From: Mucilaginibacter sp. PPCGB 2223
GTDB taxonomy: Bacteria > Bacteroidota > Bacteroidia > Sphingobacteriales > Sphingobacteriaceae
DNA: 64,000 nucleotides
Direction of reading: 5' to 3'
Assembly (NCBI RefSeq): GCF_001705515.1
Contig: NZ_MDJS01000006.1
Coordinates: forward strand, 45,435 to 109,434
In this document: positions 24,995-33,515 of the stretch, one piece after another
Position numbering within the stretch: position 1 is the stretch's first letter
Layout of the letters: every line of letters starts with the position of its first letter
The notes under the pieces: generated by a model
Seen by the model: the letters and a program-made list of their open reading frames with translations, nothing else
Told to the model about the DNA's origin: nothing
Database searches by the model: none
Made by a program: the position numbers and the translations under genes

Positions 24995-26962
24995 ATGAAA
25001 AAAACTATTACGCTGATTACCTTTTGCCTGGCTACGTGTACAGCTTTTGCCCAGTTGCAAAAAATAACCTATGGTAAAGTCGATATAGCCGATCTTGAAC
25101 TGAAGCAGTGCGATTTTGAGAAAGACGCAAATGCGATGGTGCTTTATGACAAAGGAGAGGTGTACTATGATGACCGCTTCAACATCATTATGGAGCGCAT
25201 AAAGCGCATCAAAATATTTAACGATAAAGGTAAGGATGAGGCCAACATCCGCATACCGTATTATGCCTTCTTTAGTAACAATGGTGTCCGCGAATCGATA
25301 ACCGGCATACAAGCCGAAACCATAAACGAAGTAAATGGCAAAGCCGAGATCACTAAGCTCGACTCGAAACTTATTTACAACCAGGTGGTCGATAAAGTTG
25401 AAAAAGCCATTGTGTTTACCTTCCCTAATGTAAAACCAGGCTCGGTGCTTGAGTTTAAATACCGCTGGCAAACAAGCGTATACTCCGATGTGCCCGATTG
25501 GTATTTTCAAACCCAGATGCCTGTGCGCTACAGCGAATACGATACAGAGATACCCAACTGGTTTTATTTTAAAAACCAAAGCAAGGGTTATATTCCTTAT
25601 GTATACAACAAAACAGAATCGGGCGACGCCAAAAGCATTGGGCAATATACCATTCTTACCACCAGGCAAACCCGGGCAATGGCTTCAGTGCCTTCTCTTG
25701 TCGACGAGCCTTACATGCGCTCGAGAGCGGATAACCTGGCCTGCGTTTTATTAGAGCTGGTGTCTGTACAGGCCGAAGGCGATTTTGTTCATACCGTACC
25801 CAATAGCTGGCCTAAAGTTGGCGGAGCGCTTGCCGATGACGAAGATTTTGGCGATCAGCTGAAAAAGAAACTTAAAGGCGAAGAAGAAATTATTGCCAAA
25901 GCCAAAACCATGCATACTGATGATGAAAAGATAGCTTACATTTTTAATACGGTAAAAAACCGGATGAAATGGAACGAGGTCGACCGCTGGTATACTAACG
26001 ATGGTACGCCAAAAGCCTGGGAAAAACAAACCGGTAACGCAACCGAAATCAACATCATCGTATACCATTTGTTAAAAGCTGCCGGCGTAAAAGCTTACCC
26101 TATGGTAGTAAGCACCCGTAATCATGGAGTAGTGAATGGTGCCTACCCCTATCTGTCGCAATTTAACCGTGCTGTAACCTACGTGCCGGTAGACAGCGCC
26201 CGGCGTTATATATTAGATGCCAGCAACAAGTACAATACGTATAACGAAATACCCGACGAGCTTTTAAACTCATCGGGCCTGTACATCAGTAAAGATGACA
26301 AGGTGTTCGATATTTTATACCTAAATAAAGATCAGCCTGCTCGCCAGATCGTAATGGTTACGGCCGAAATTAAACCTGATGGAAAAATGGAAGGCAATGC
26401 CGAGATCAGCAGTAGCAGTTATTTTAAACAAAAACGTACAGAGCAATACAAAAAGGATGGCGAGGAAAAGTACAGGGCATTCCTGAAAGATAATGATAAC
26501 AACCTTAGTATAGCCGATCTGAAACTCGAGGACCTGGACGTCGACACATTGCCTTTAAGTCAGAAATTAAACTTTAAGCTCGCCCTTACCGGATCAGACG
26601 ATAATTACATTTACTTCAACCCCAATCTGTTCAGCGGGCTTAAAACTAATCCCTTTTTGAGTGAGACGCGCGCCACCAACATCGACTTTGGCTACCTCAC
26701 AAATTATTCTATCAACGGCTCGTACAAGATACCGGCTGGCTACAAGATAGACGCTTTACCCAAGAACATGACCCTGGTGATGCCTGACCAGAGCATTTCT
26801 TTCAGGCGCATTGTGATGGAGCAGGATGGGGCAATAATAGTCCGATACGTGATCAATTCCAAAAAAGCGATCTTCCTTAAAGAACAGTATCCCGAGTTCT
26901 ACAATTTCTATAAAAAAATGAACGAGATGCTCAACGAACAGATCGTGTTGAAAAAAGGCTAA
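24995..26962 (+). CDS. Secreted DUF3857 / transglutaminase-like protein, catalytic triad lost
   Basis: 655-residue secreted protein: signal peptide (MKKTITLITFCLATCTAFAQ), DUF3857 (about 50-230), transglutaminase-like core (about 280-410), and a C-terminal DUF3858-like region. Compared with its downstream paralogue, the core position of the nucleophile Cys is Ala349 (TGNATEIN against YGDCKALA), and the His of FNHI is Arg in FNRA; the acidic residue (LDAS) remains. It therefore cannot be a normal transglutaminase or peptidase. ATG 24995 is chosen for the signal peptide over the frame's first ATG at 24962. The next gene follows after three bases, so they form an operon. Confidence 0.88.
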   Translation: MKKTITLITFCLATCTAFAQLQKITYGKVDIADLELKQCDFEKDANAMVLYDKGEVYYDDRFNIIMERIKRIKIFNDKGKDEANIRIPYYAFFSNNGVRESITGIQAETINEVNGKAEITKLDSKLIYNQVVDKVEKAIVFTFPNVKPGSVLEFKYRWQTSVYSDVPDWYFQTQMPVRYSEYDTEIPNWFYFKNQSKGYIPYVYNKTESGDAKSIGQYTILTTRQTRAMASVPSLVDEPYMRSRADNLACVLLELVSVQAEGDFVHTVPNSWPKVGGALADDEDFGDQLKKKLKGEEEIIAKAKTMHTDDEKIAYIFNTVKNRMKWNEVDRWYTNDGTPKAWEKQTGNATEINIIVYHLLKAAGVKAYPMVVSTRNHGVVNGAYPYLSQFNRAVTYVPVDSARRYILDASNKYNTYNEIPDELLNSSGLYISKDDKVFDILYLNKDQPARQIVMVTAEIKPDGKMEGNAEISSSSYFKQKRTEQYKKDGEEKYRAFLKDNDNNLSIADLKLEDLDVDTLPLSQKLNFKLALTGSDDNYIYFNPNLFSGLKTNPFLSETRATNIDFGYLTNYSINGSYKIPAGYKIDALPKNMTLVMPDQSISFRRIVMEQDGAIIVRYVINSKKAIFLKEQYPEFYNFYKKMNEMLNEQIVLKKG

Positions 26963-26965
26963 ATA

Positions 26966-28900
26966 ATGTGTCAAAGTTTTATCAAACGGGTCGCCATAAC
27001 TGTAATACCGGCTATACTTTATGCTTTAACTATTTGCGGACAGGACAAGATACCTGCTGATCTGTACAAAGCCGCGACTATTCCTGATTCCTTAAAAAAA
27101 GACGCCAACGCAGTAGTGCGGTATAGCTACAACGAGATTATCGTCAAGGCAGCAGGCAAAGCAGTCTTCAAATCGCACACCGTAGTTACTGTTTTAAACG
27201 AGAAGGCTGCGGAAAAAGCGACGATGCTATTATTTTATCAGAAAAAATTCAGCAATGTTGCCGCCGCCGATATGATTGTTTATGATGCCGACGGTAAAGT
27301 GATCAAAAAATACCACAAGGGCGATATGTACGATCGTTCGGCTGTGAGCGCTGAGTCCATCATCGACGATGAGCGCCTGATGGTTGTTGAGCACAGCATC
27401 GTCAATTACCCGGTCACCATCGAGCAGACTACGGAGCTCGACCGCAACAGCTACCTCGATTTGTTTTCGTGGCAGATACTGGAACCAGAGCTGTCTGTAC
27501 AAAACTCAACCTACAAAATAACCGTCGGCCCCATGCTTGGGTTCAGGTATAAAAACAGCAACACCACCATTACGCCCAGAAAGGAAGCGGCAAATGGATT
27601 GGATACCTATACCTGGACCGCCGGCAACCTTAAAGCTGTAAAGCTCGAAGAAGACTGCGTAGCCTGGCGCGTGCTGCCAAAAATTTCGTTTGCTACCGAT
27701 GCATTCGAGTATAATGGCATCGCCGGCGATATCAGCAGCTGGGCCAGTTACGGTAAATGGCAACTGGCACTAAATGCCGATGTATGCTCGTTAAGGCCTG
27801 CGCGCGAAGAAGAGGTGCGACAAATGACGGCCGGCATTGCCAACGATAAGGATAAAGTGAAGTTTTTGTACGGATACCTGCAAAAAAACATGCGGTACGT
27901 GAGTATACAATTAGGGCTTGGCGGACTTAAGCCGTTCCCGGCAACATTTGTCGATGAGAAGAAATACGGCGATTGCAAGGCACTGGCAAATTACATGGGC
28001 GCTTTGCTCAAAGCGGTAAATATACCATCGTACTACGCTATTGTACGCGCAGGTGAAAACGAAGAACCTGCCGATCCGAATTTTCCTTTCGATCCTTTTA
28101 ATCACATTATTCTTTGCGTACCGTTAAAGGGCGATACTACCTGGCTGGAGTGTACCAGCAACACACAGCAATTTGGCAAACTGGGCGCTTTTACCGAAAA
28201 CCGCAACGCGTTGCTCATTACACCGGAAGGTGGCAAACTGGTTAACACGCCGAGAAGCACCATGGCCGATAACCAATTTAAAAGCGAAGTACACATTATG
28301 CTGAACCCCGACGGCGGCGCCAGGGCCGAAGTAAAGATCAATACCAGCGGCGAATACCGTAACGCCTACCTGTCTTTAATGCAATTGAAGCTTGATGAGC
28401 AGAAGCAGGCGCTTATCCGTACGCTGAACATGAAACAGCCATCGGTTTTAAACATTCAGCCCGGTGATGATAAAGACGGCATCAATCAGCTTACGCTGAA
28501 TTTGGAGTACGAAACCTTTTTTGATATGGCTGCAGGTAACAAGCAGTTTTACCGACCGCGCGTGTTCGATCTGTGGCGCTTAACGGTACCGCCGCTCGAA
28601 AAGCGAAAGACGGATTATTATTTCGATCACCCTATGGCTAAAACCTGCGTTACCACGATTGATCTGCCGCCCGGTTTTGAAGTGGATGCTTTGCCTGCCA
28701 ACGCCAGTTTAAAGTTTAGCTATGGCAGTTTCAGCATCAGTTATAACTACGATGCGGCAAAAAACCAGGTGATCAGTACTACTACATTTAACCTGACAGA
28801 CCATATCATACCTGCCGCAAAATATACAGAGTTGCAGGAGTATATGGATAACATCAATAAAGCGCAAAATAAAAAACTGGTGATCCGCAGGAAGGCTTAA
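26966..28900 (+). CDS. Secreted DUF3857 / transglutaminase-like protein, triad intact
   Basis: 644-residue paralogue of the preceding protein: signal peptide (to about residue 25, ICGQ), DUF3857 (about 45-230) with VEHSIVNYPVTIEQTTEL, a transglutaminase-like core (about 270-400) and a beta-rich DUF3858-like C-terminus. The triad is visible: Cys337 in YGDCKALANYM, His380 in FNHIIL and Glu/Asp in TTWLECTS. Such cores hydrolyse or cross-link peptides; the target is unknown. It begins three bases after the stop of the catalytically dead paralogue and is followed after 11 bases by aat. Confidence 0.88.
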   Translation: MCQSFIKRVAITVIPAILYALTICGQDKIPADLYKAATIPDSLKKDANAVVRYSYNEIIVKAAGKAVFKSHTVVTVLNEKAAEKATMLLFYQKKFSNVAAADMIVYDADGKVIKKYHKGDMYDRSAVSAESIIDDERLMVVEHSIVNYPVTIEQTTELDRNSYLDLFSWQILEPELSVQNSTYKITVGPMLGFRYKNSNTTITPRKEAANGLDTYTWTAGNLKAVKLEEDCVAWRVLPKISFATDAFEYNGIAGDISSWASYGKWQLALNADVCSLRPAREEEVRQMTAGIANDKDKVKFLYGYLQKNMRYVSIQLGLGGLKPFPATFVDEKKYGDCKALANYMGALLKAVNIPSYYAIVRAGENEEPADPNFPFDPFNHIILCVPLKGDTTWLECTSNTQQFGKLGAFTENRNALLITPEGGKLVNTPRSTMADNQFKSEVHIMLNPDGGARAEVKINTSGEYRNAYLSLMQLKLDEQKQALIRTLNMKQPSVLNIQPGDDKDGINQLTLNLEYETFFDMAAGNKQFYRPRVFDLWRLTVPPLEKRKTDYYFDHPMAKTCVTTIDLPPGFEVDALPANASLKFSYGSFSISYNYDAAKNQVISTTTFNLTDHIIPAAKYTELQEYMDNINKAQNKKLVIRRKA

Positions 28901-28911
28901 TTTTGTGCCTG

Positions 28912-29541
28912 ATGATCTTCAGGCTCGATGAACGTGTAATTTTCCCTGATCCGGCTTTAGCCGAAGAGGATGGCCTGCTGGCTATCGAGGGCGACCTGTC
29001 GCCCGAGAGGCTGATCCTGGCTTATCAAAACGGCATCTTCCCCTGGTACAGCGAAGGCGACCCTATCCTGTGGTTCGCTCCGCACCAAAGGTTTGTTTTG
29101 TTTCCTCATGAATTGCGTATCTCCAAAAGCATGAGGCAGGTCGTGCGCTCAAACAAGTTTAAGGTAACATTTAACCAGGCTTTTGCCGAAGTTATAGTGG
29201 CTTGCGCCGACGCCAGGCGCGAAGGACAGGATGGTACCTGGATAACCGCTGAAATGCAACAAGCCTATATCAACCTGAACAAATTAGGCATAGCACATTC
29301 GGTTGAAGTGTGGCAGGATGATGTATTAGCCGGCGGACTTTATGGCGTGGAAGTAAACAACATTTTTTGCGGCGAAAGCATGTTTAGTAAAATAAGCAAT
29401 GCCTCAAAACTCGCGCTTATCACCCTGTGCCAAACCGGTAATTACCAGATGATCGACTGCCAGGTGTATACCGAACACCTCGAATCGATGGGCGCGAGGA
29501 TGATACCGCGCGATGAATACATGGCTATGCTTAAATCGTAA
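28912..29541 (+). CDS. aat: Leucyl/phenylalanyl-tRNA--protein transferase
   Basis: 209-residue enzyme that attaches Leu or Phe from tRNA to proteins with N-terminal Lys or Arg, marking them for ClpS/ClpAP degradation. Family motifs: GDLSPERLILAYQNGIFPWY, WFAPHQRFVLFP, AYINLNKLGIAHSVEVW, GGLYGVEVNNIFCGESMFS, and YQMIDCQVYTEHLESMGA. The open frame begins with a TTG nine bases upstream, but ATG 28912 gives the usual N-terminus MIFRLDERVIFPDP. Probably the last gene of the DUF3857 operon. Confidence 0.95.
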   Translation: MIFRLDERVIFPDPALAEEDGLLAIEGDLSPERLILAYQNGIFPWYSEGDPILWFAPHQRFVLFPHELRISKSMRQVVRSNKFKVTFNQAFAEVIVACADARREGQDGTWITAEMQQAYINLNKLGIAHSVEVWQDDVLAGGLYGVEVNNIFCGESMFSKISNASKLALITLCQTGNYQMIDCQVYTEHLESMGARMIPRDEYMAMLKS

Positions 29542-29565
29542 AATCTGCTTTTTAACTCCACCATA

Positions 29566-29700
29566 TCATTTCGAAGGAGCAAGGGACGGAATGAGCGGTA
29601 GCGTGACTGAGAAATCTTTTGCAAGCAGTATATACCGCACATCGCAGAAGGTTTCTCCTCATCCCGGCACTTCGCCCACCTTTATTCGTCGAAATGACAC
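29566..29700. repeat. Dispersed repeat with TCATTTCGA/TCGAAATGA ends
   Basis: The unit begins TCATTTCGA (29566-29574) and ends with its exact complement TCGAAATGA (29689-29697). Inside are GAGAAATCTT and AAGGTTTCTC, also nearly complementary. A second, differing copy is at 30781-30900. It lies between the convergent aat and zinc-dehydrogenase genes. Confidence 0.7.
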
Positions 29701-29721
29701 GAGGTAATTACCCTTAGGAAA

Positions 29722-30735
29722 TTACAGCGATACCATCGCCTTAATCACCCCATTCACCGGGTCGAGCCAGTTTGCGAAATCATCCTTCACCTGGTCAAAA
29801 TCAACCCGGTGGGTAATGTAGTTGGTCGGGTCGACCAAGCCTTTTTTCATCGACGCGATCACATGCTCAAAATCGGCCCTGGTTGCATTACGGCTGCTCA
29901 TCAGCGTAGCTTCGCGTTTGTGAAACTCGGGGTGGCTGAAACTGATCTCGCCTTTTTGCAATCCTACCAAAACATACCTTGCGCCATGTGCCATGTATTG
30001 GAAAGCATTGGTAATAGCTTTCAAATTGCCGGTAGCGTCGATAACCACGGTTGGGTAATCGTTATTGGTGATGCGTTTCAATTCCTCATCCACATCCTGG
30101 CTTAAAGGATTAATGGTGTGATGCACCTTTAATTTATTCTTACAAAAATCAAGGCGGTTCTCGTTAATATCCATCGCAATAACCTGTGCGCCCGCAATGC
30201 GCGCAAACTCCATAATACCCAAACCGATGGGCCCTGCGCCTACCACCAATACAAATTCGCCCGGCTGCACATCCGCACGGCGGACGCCATGCGCGCCGAT
30301 AGCCAAAGGCTCAACCAAAGCCAGCTCATCGGTGCTTAAACCCTCGCCATGGATGAGCGAGTACGAGGGCACCGAAACATATTCGGCCATGCCGCCATCG
30401 ATATGCACCCCAAAAACTTTAATGTTGCTGCAGCAATTGGGCTTTCCGGAGCGGCATGCGATGCATACGCCACAATTAAAGTAAGGGATAAAAGTTACCG
30501 CTTCGCCCTTGGTAAAACCGGGCGCATCGTCAAAATCAATCAGCTCGCCACCCAACTCATGGCCCAAAATGCGCGGGTACGAAAAGAAGGGCTGTGTACC
30601 CTCGAAAGCGTGCAGATCGGTACCGCAAATGCCTATCCGGTTTATTTTGATGATGGCATGCCCTGGAGTTAATACGGGTTTAATTCCCTGCTGGTATTCA
30701 AAACTCCCCGGGGTGGTGCATACTAATGTTTTCAT
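29722..30735 (-). CDS. Zinc-binding medium-chain alcohol dehydrogenase
   Basis: 337-residue dehydrogenase: catalytic zinc ligands in GICGTDLHAFEG and GHELGGE, a structural zinc lobe with CGVCIACRSGKPNCC, and a Rossmann domain with VVGAGPIGLGIMEFA at about 165. Family members oxidise secondary alcohols of sugars. Last gene of the fucose operon; it may be a sugar or sugar-acid dehydrogenase, and could supply L-fucose or fuconate oxidation if the SDR enzyme is atypical. The repeat unit 30781-30900 separates it from the SDR gene. Substrate not determinable from sequence. Confidence 0.85.
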   Translation of the reverse strand: MKTLVCTTPGSFEYQQGIKPVLTPGHAIIKINRIGICGTDLHAFEGTQPFFSYPRILGHELGGELIDFDDAPGFTKGEAVTFIPYFNCGVCIACRSGKPNCCSNIKVFGVHIDGGMAEYVSVPSYSLIHGEGLSTDELALVEPLAIGAHGVRRADVQPGEFVLVVGAGPIGLGIMEFARIAGAQVIAMDINENRLDFCKNKLKVHHTINPLSQDVDEELKRITNNDYPTVVIDATGNLKAITNAFQYMAHGARYVLVGLQKGEISFSHPEFHKREATLMSSRNATRADFEHVIASMKKGLVDPTNYITHRVDFDQVKDDFANWLDPVNGVIKAMVSL

Positions 30736-30780
30736 TGTATCAAGTGTTATATCAACAATTAAAAGATATTAAATAAAAAA

Positions 30781-30900
30781 ATGTCATCCCGAACGATAGT
30801 GACAGATCTTCTGGTTCAGGCTCATAAGCTTTGCATGTACCAGAAGATTTCTCTTTCGCACCGACGCTCTATCCCACCGCTTGCTCTATCGAAATGACAA
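30781..30900. repeat. Second copy of the TCATTTCGA-type repeat, inside the fucose operon
   Basis: Ends are TGTCATCCCGA (30782-30792) and TCGAAATGACA (30889-30899), complementary with two mismatches. Inside, ATCTTCTGGT and ACCAGAAGAT are exact complements flanking about 33 bases. The unit lies between the SDR and zinc-dehydrogenase genes on the transcript and would form a long hairpin there. Confidence 0.7.
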
Positions 30901-30917
30901 TTTTTTTATGACCCTGC

Positions 30918-31706
30918 TTATGCGTTCGCCAGCGCCCGGTCCAGGTGCACATAGCCGCCATCCACGTGGATGATCTGCCCGGTAGTATGGCTCGATTTGG
31001 ACGAAAGCAGGAACGCCGTTGCATTGGCAATCTCTTCGGATGTTGTCATGCGGTTCTCCAGTGGTATCTTCGAGGTGATCTCTTTCAGCTTTTCGTCCGG
31101 ATTAGATAACGTTTTTATCCAGGTATCGTAAGCAGGTGTCCAGCATTCGGCAACAACAATGGCATTTACCCGGATGCCGTATTTCAGCAGCTCAACCGCC
31201 CACTCGCGGGTTAAGGCATTACGCCCGCCGTTGGCTGCGGCATAAGCCGAGGTATTGCCCTGCCCGGTTTCGGCAGTTTTCGAAGTGATATTCAAAATAG
31301 AGCCCTTGGATTTTTTCAACTCCGGCAATGCATAGTGCGCCATCAGGTAATAATGCACCACATTTTTATGCAGCGATTTCATAAAGGCTTCGTACGTGCC
31401 GTTCTCTAACCCAACACCATCATTTACGCCTGCATTATTCACCAGGCCGTCAATCCTGCCAAACTGTGCAACAACAGCTTCAACAGCTTTTTTGCACTCT
31501 TCAGGTTCGGATAATTCGGCCGCTACCTGGAAGGCTTTGCCGCCTGTGGCAGCAATGGCCGAAACCACCACTTCGTTATCAGCGGCATTGCGGCCCACAA
31601 CTACAGGTATCGCCCCCTCATCGGCTAATACTTTGCATATGCCTTCGCCAATCCCTTTGGCGCCGCCCGTTACGATGATCACTTTATTATTGAGCTGTAA
31701 ATTCAT
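30918..31706 (-). CDS. L-fucose dehydrogenase-like SDR with Asn in place of the catalytic Lys
   Basis: 262-residue short-chain dehydrogenase: TGGAKGIG nucleotide motif near the N-terminus, NNAG (in VNNAGVNDGVGLE), Ser142, Tyr155. The YxxxK motif reads YAAAN, so the usual Lys159 is Asn; the DNA reads GCCAACGGC at this point. The NNAG(V)NDG and REWAVELLKYGIRVNAIV stretches resemble L-fucose dehydrogenases that make L-fucono-lactone. Position next to the lactonase gene supports this role. Whether Asn159 is a subfamily feature or lowers activity cannot be told here. Confidence 0.8.
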   Translation of the reverse strand: MNLQLNNKVIIVTGGAKGIGEGICKVLADEGAIPVVVGRNAADNEVVVSAIAATGGKAFQVAAELSEPEECKKAVEAVVAQFGRIDGLVNNAGVNDGVGLENGTYEAFMKSLHKNVVHYYLMAHYALPELKKSKGSILNITSKTAETGQGNTSAYAAANGGRNALTREWAVELLKYGIRVNAIVVAECWTPAYDTWIKTLSNPDEKLKEITSKIPLENRMTTSEEIANATAFLLSSKSSHTTGQIIHVDGGYVHLDRALANA

Positions 31707-31728
31707 TGTTTTTGTTTTGATAGGATGA

Positions 31729-32559
31729 CTATTGAATATTGTAAAAATTAACCGCGTTCTCGCCCCAGAAAACCGATTGTTCGCTTAAGGACAACGTCGA
31801 GGTATACTGCCTCACTATGTCGGCCATTTCGCTGTAGCTTGCAGCTACCTGGCAAACCGGCCAATCGGAGCCGAACATGACTTTCTCAACCCCGAACGAT
31901 TCGAAAACTACATCCAGGTAGGGTTCAAAATCTTCGGGTTTCCATTTCGCCCAGTCGGCTTCGGTCACCATGCCCGATACCTTGCACCACACGTTATCCA
32001 GCTCGGCAATGGCGCGCATTTCTTTCGCCCAGTCAGCAATTTTATGATTTTTAATATCTGGTTTGGCAATATGATCGATCACGAATTTTTGATCAGGGAA
32101 AGCGTTCACAAATTCGGGAATGTATTGCAACTGATCGGTATAGATCAGGATATCGTATGTAAACCCATGTTTTTTTAATTTGCCGATGCCATTCATAAAC
32201 TCCGGTTTCAGCATCAGCGCACGGTCTTCTTCGCCCTGCAATACATGTCGAAAACCTTTCATGTCGGCAAACTGACTGTAATAATCCAGCCGCTCCTCGA
32301 TGTTTTTAGCGCGCAGATCAACCCAGCCTACCACACCTTTAATAAAATCGTTCTCGCTGGCAAGCTCCAGCAAAAAACTATTTTGCATTTCTGTTTGATC
32401 GGCCTGCACCGCAATACAGCCGTCGATATTGTTTTGCTGTAAGACAGGCGCCAGGTGGGCAGGGATAAAATCCCGCTGAATGGCCGCCATATCATCCGTT
32501 ATCCAGCTATCTCTAACCGGGTCAAATATCCAGAAATGCTGGTGTGCATCAATCCGCAT
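31729..32559 (-). CDS. Amidohydrolase, probable L-fuconolactonase
   Basis: 276-residue TIM-barrel amidohydrolase of the amidohydrolase_2 family. The metal-site start is RIDAHQHFWIFDP; CIAVQADQTEMQNSFLLELA, GVVGWVDLRA, HVLQGEED, FVIDHIAKPDIK, and FGSDWPVCQVAASY match L-fuconolactone and related sugar lactonases. It opens L-fuconolactone to L-fuconate. Its start overlaps the 3' end of the hydrolase gene (32549) by 11 bases, tying the two together in translation. Confidence 0.87.
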   Translation of the reverse strand: MRIDAHQHFWIFDPVRDSWITDDMAAIQRDFIPAHLAPVLQQNNIDGCIAVQADQTEMQNSFLLELASENDFIKGVVGWVDLRAKNIEERLDYYSQFADMKGFRHVLQGEEDRALMLKPEFMNGIGKLKKHGFTYDILIYTDQLQYIPEFVNAFPDQKFVIDHIAKPDIKNHKIADWAKEMRAIAELDNVWCKVSGMVTEADWAKWKPEDFEPYLDVVFESFGVEKVMFGSDWPVCQVAASYSEMADIVRQYTSTLSLSEQSVFWGENAVNFYNIQ

Positions 32560-33403
32560 ATGCTTTTAAGGTTTGTTTAGAAGTGCCCAAGCCATCTATG
32601 CCCAGCTCCACAACGTCGCCTGCTTTTAAATAAACAGGCGGGTTAAAGCCCAGGCCAACGCCGGCAGGCGTACCTGTTGATATTACATCGCCTGGCAGCA
32701 AGGTCATAAACTGGCTGATATACGAAATTAAGAAAGGTATTTTAAAGATGAAGTTAGATGTGTTGCCATCCTGCATTTTTTTACCGTTCACCGTCAGCCA
32801 CAGGCGCAGGTTGTTTACGTCCTTAACTTCGTCGGGAGTAGCCAACACCGGGCCAAGCGGCGCGAAGGTATCACAGCCTTTGCCTTTATCCCAGGTACCG
32901 CCGCGCTCAATCTGGAACTCGCGCTCCGACACGTCGTTATGCAGCACATAGCCGGCTATGTAATTTTCGGCATCAGCTTCGCTTACGTAGGTGGCTTTTT
33001 TGCCGATAACAACAGCAATTTCTACTTCCCAATCGGTTTTAACCGAGTTTTTAGGGATGATGATATCATCGTTAGGGCCAACCAAAGCCGTGGTGCTTTT
33101 CATAAAGATGATCGGCTCGGGCGGGATGGCCGCACCGGTTTCGCGGGCGTGATCGGCATAGTTTAAGCCGATACAAACGATTTTTGATGGACGGGCAATC
33201 GGGCTGCCTAAGCGCGAGCCGGCAGGTATCTCGGCCAATTTGCCAGCATGCTGATCTAAAAATGCTTTCAGGCGATCAAGGCCGCCTGTCTCAAAAAAGC
33301 GTTCGTTATAATCTTCGCCCAAAGCCGAGGTATCAAAATATTTTCCATCCAGTTCAACACCTGTCTTTTCCTGGTTCAGCTGTCCGTATCGTATAAGTTT
33401 CAT
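32549..33403 (-). CDS. Fumarylacetoacetate hydrolase family, probable 2,4-diketo-3-deoxy-L-fuconate hydrolase
   Basis: 284-residue FAH-fold enzyme. Signatures: KIVCIGLNYADHARETG, IFMKSTTALVGPND, DWEVEIAVVIGKKATYV, YVLHNDVSEREFQ, and LLPGDVISTGTPAGVGLG, with the acidic metal ligands in the DWEVE segment. In the non-phosphorylating L-fucose route a hydrolase of this family splits 2,4-diketo-3-deoxy-L-fuconate into pyruvate and L-lactate. The gene neighbourhood supports that, though FAH enzymes have many substrates. Confidence 0.85.
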   Translation of the reverse strand: MKLIRYGQLNQEKTGVELDGKYFDTSALGEDYNERFFETGGLDRLKAFLDQHAGKLAEIPAGSRLGSPIARPSKIVCIGLNYADHARETGAAIPPEPIIFMKSTTALVGPNDDIIIPKNSVKTDWEVEIAVVIGKKATYVSEADAENYIAGYVLHNDVSEREFQIERGGTWDKGKGCDTFAPLGPVLATPDEVKDVNNLRLWLTVNGKKMQDGNTSNFIFKIPFLISYISQFMTLLPGDVISTGTPAGVGLGFNPPVYLKAGDVVELGIDGLGTSKQTLKAYAD

Positions 33404-33515
33404 AAAGCCCCTCCTAAATCCTCCCCAGTAGGGAGGACTTAAAAAATTTAATTGTTATATAAGTTTTGTTGGCACCACCTTTCACCTCCCCTTCCGGGGG
33501 AGGCTGGGAGGGGGC
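33404..33515. repeat. Composite GC-rich inverted repeat within the fucose operon
   Basis: GCCCCTCCTAAATCCTCCCC with AGTAGGGAGGA (about 33407-33438) and an inverted relative, CCTCCCCTTCCGGGGGAGG then CTGGGAGGGGGC (about 33485-33515), with about 45 AT-rich bases between. Same plan as 22.0 and 37.1 kb. It occupies the whole gap between the hydrolase and SDR genes. Confidence 0.65.

Noticed and set aside
30781..30900. A regulatory RNA or riboswitch in the gap
   Set aside because: Complementary ends and a second copy at 29.57 kb show a dispersed repeat rather than a conserved RNA.
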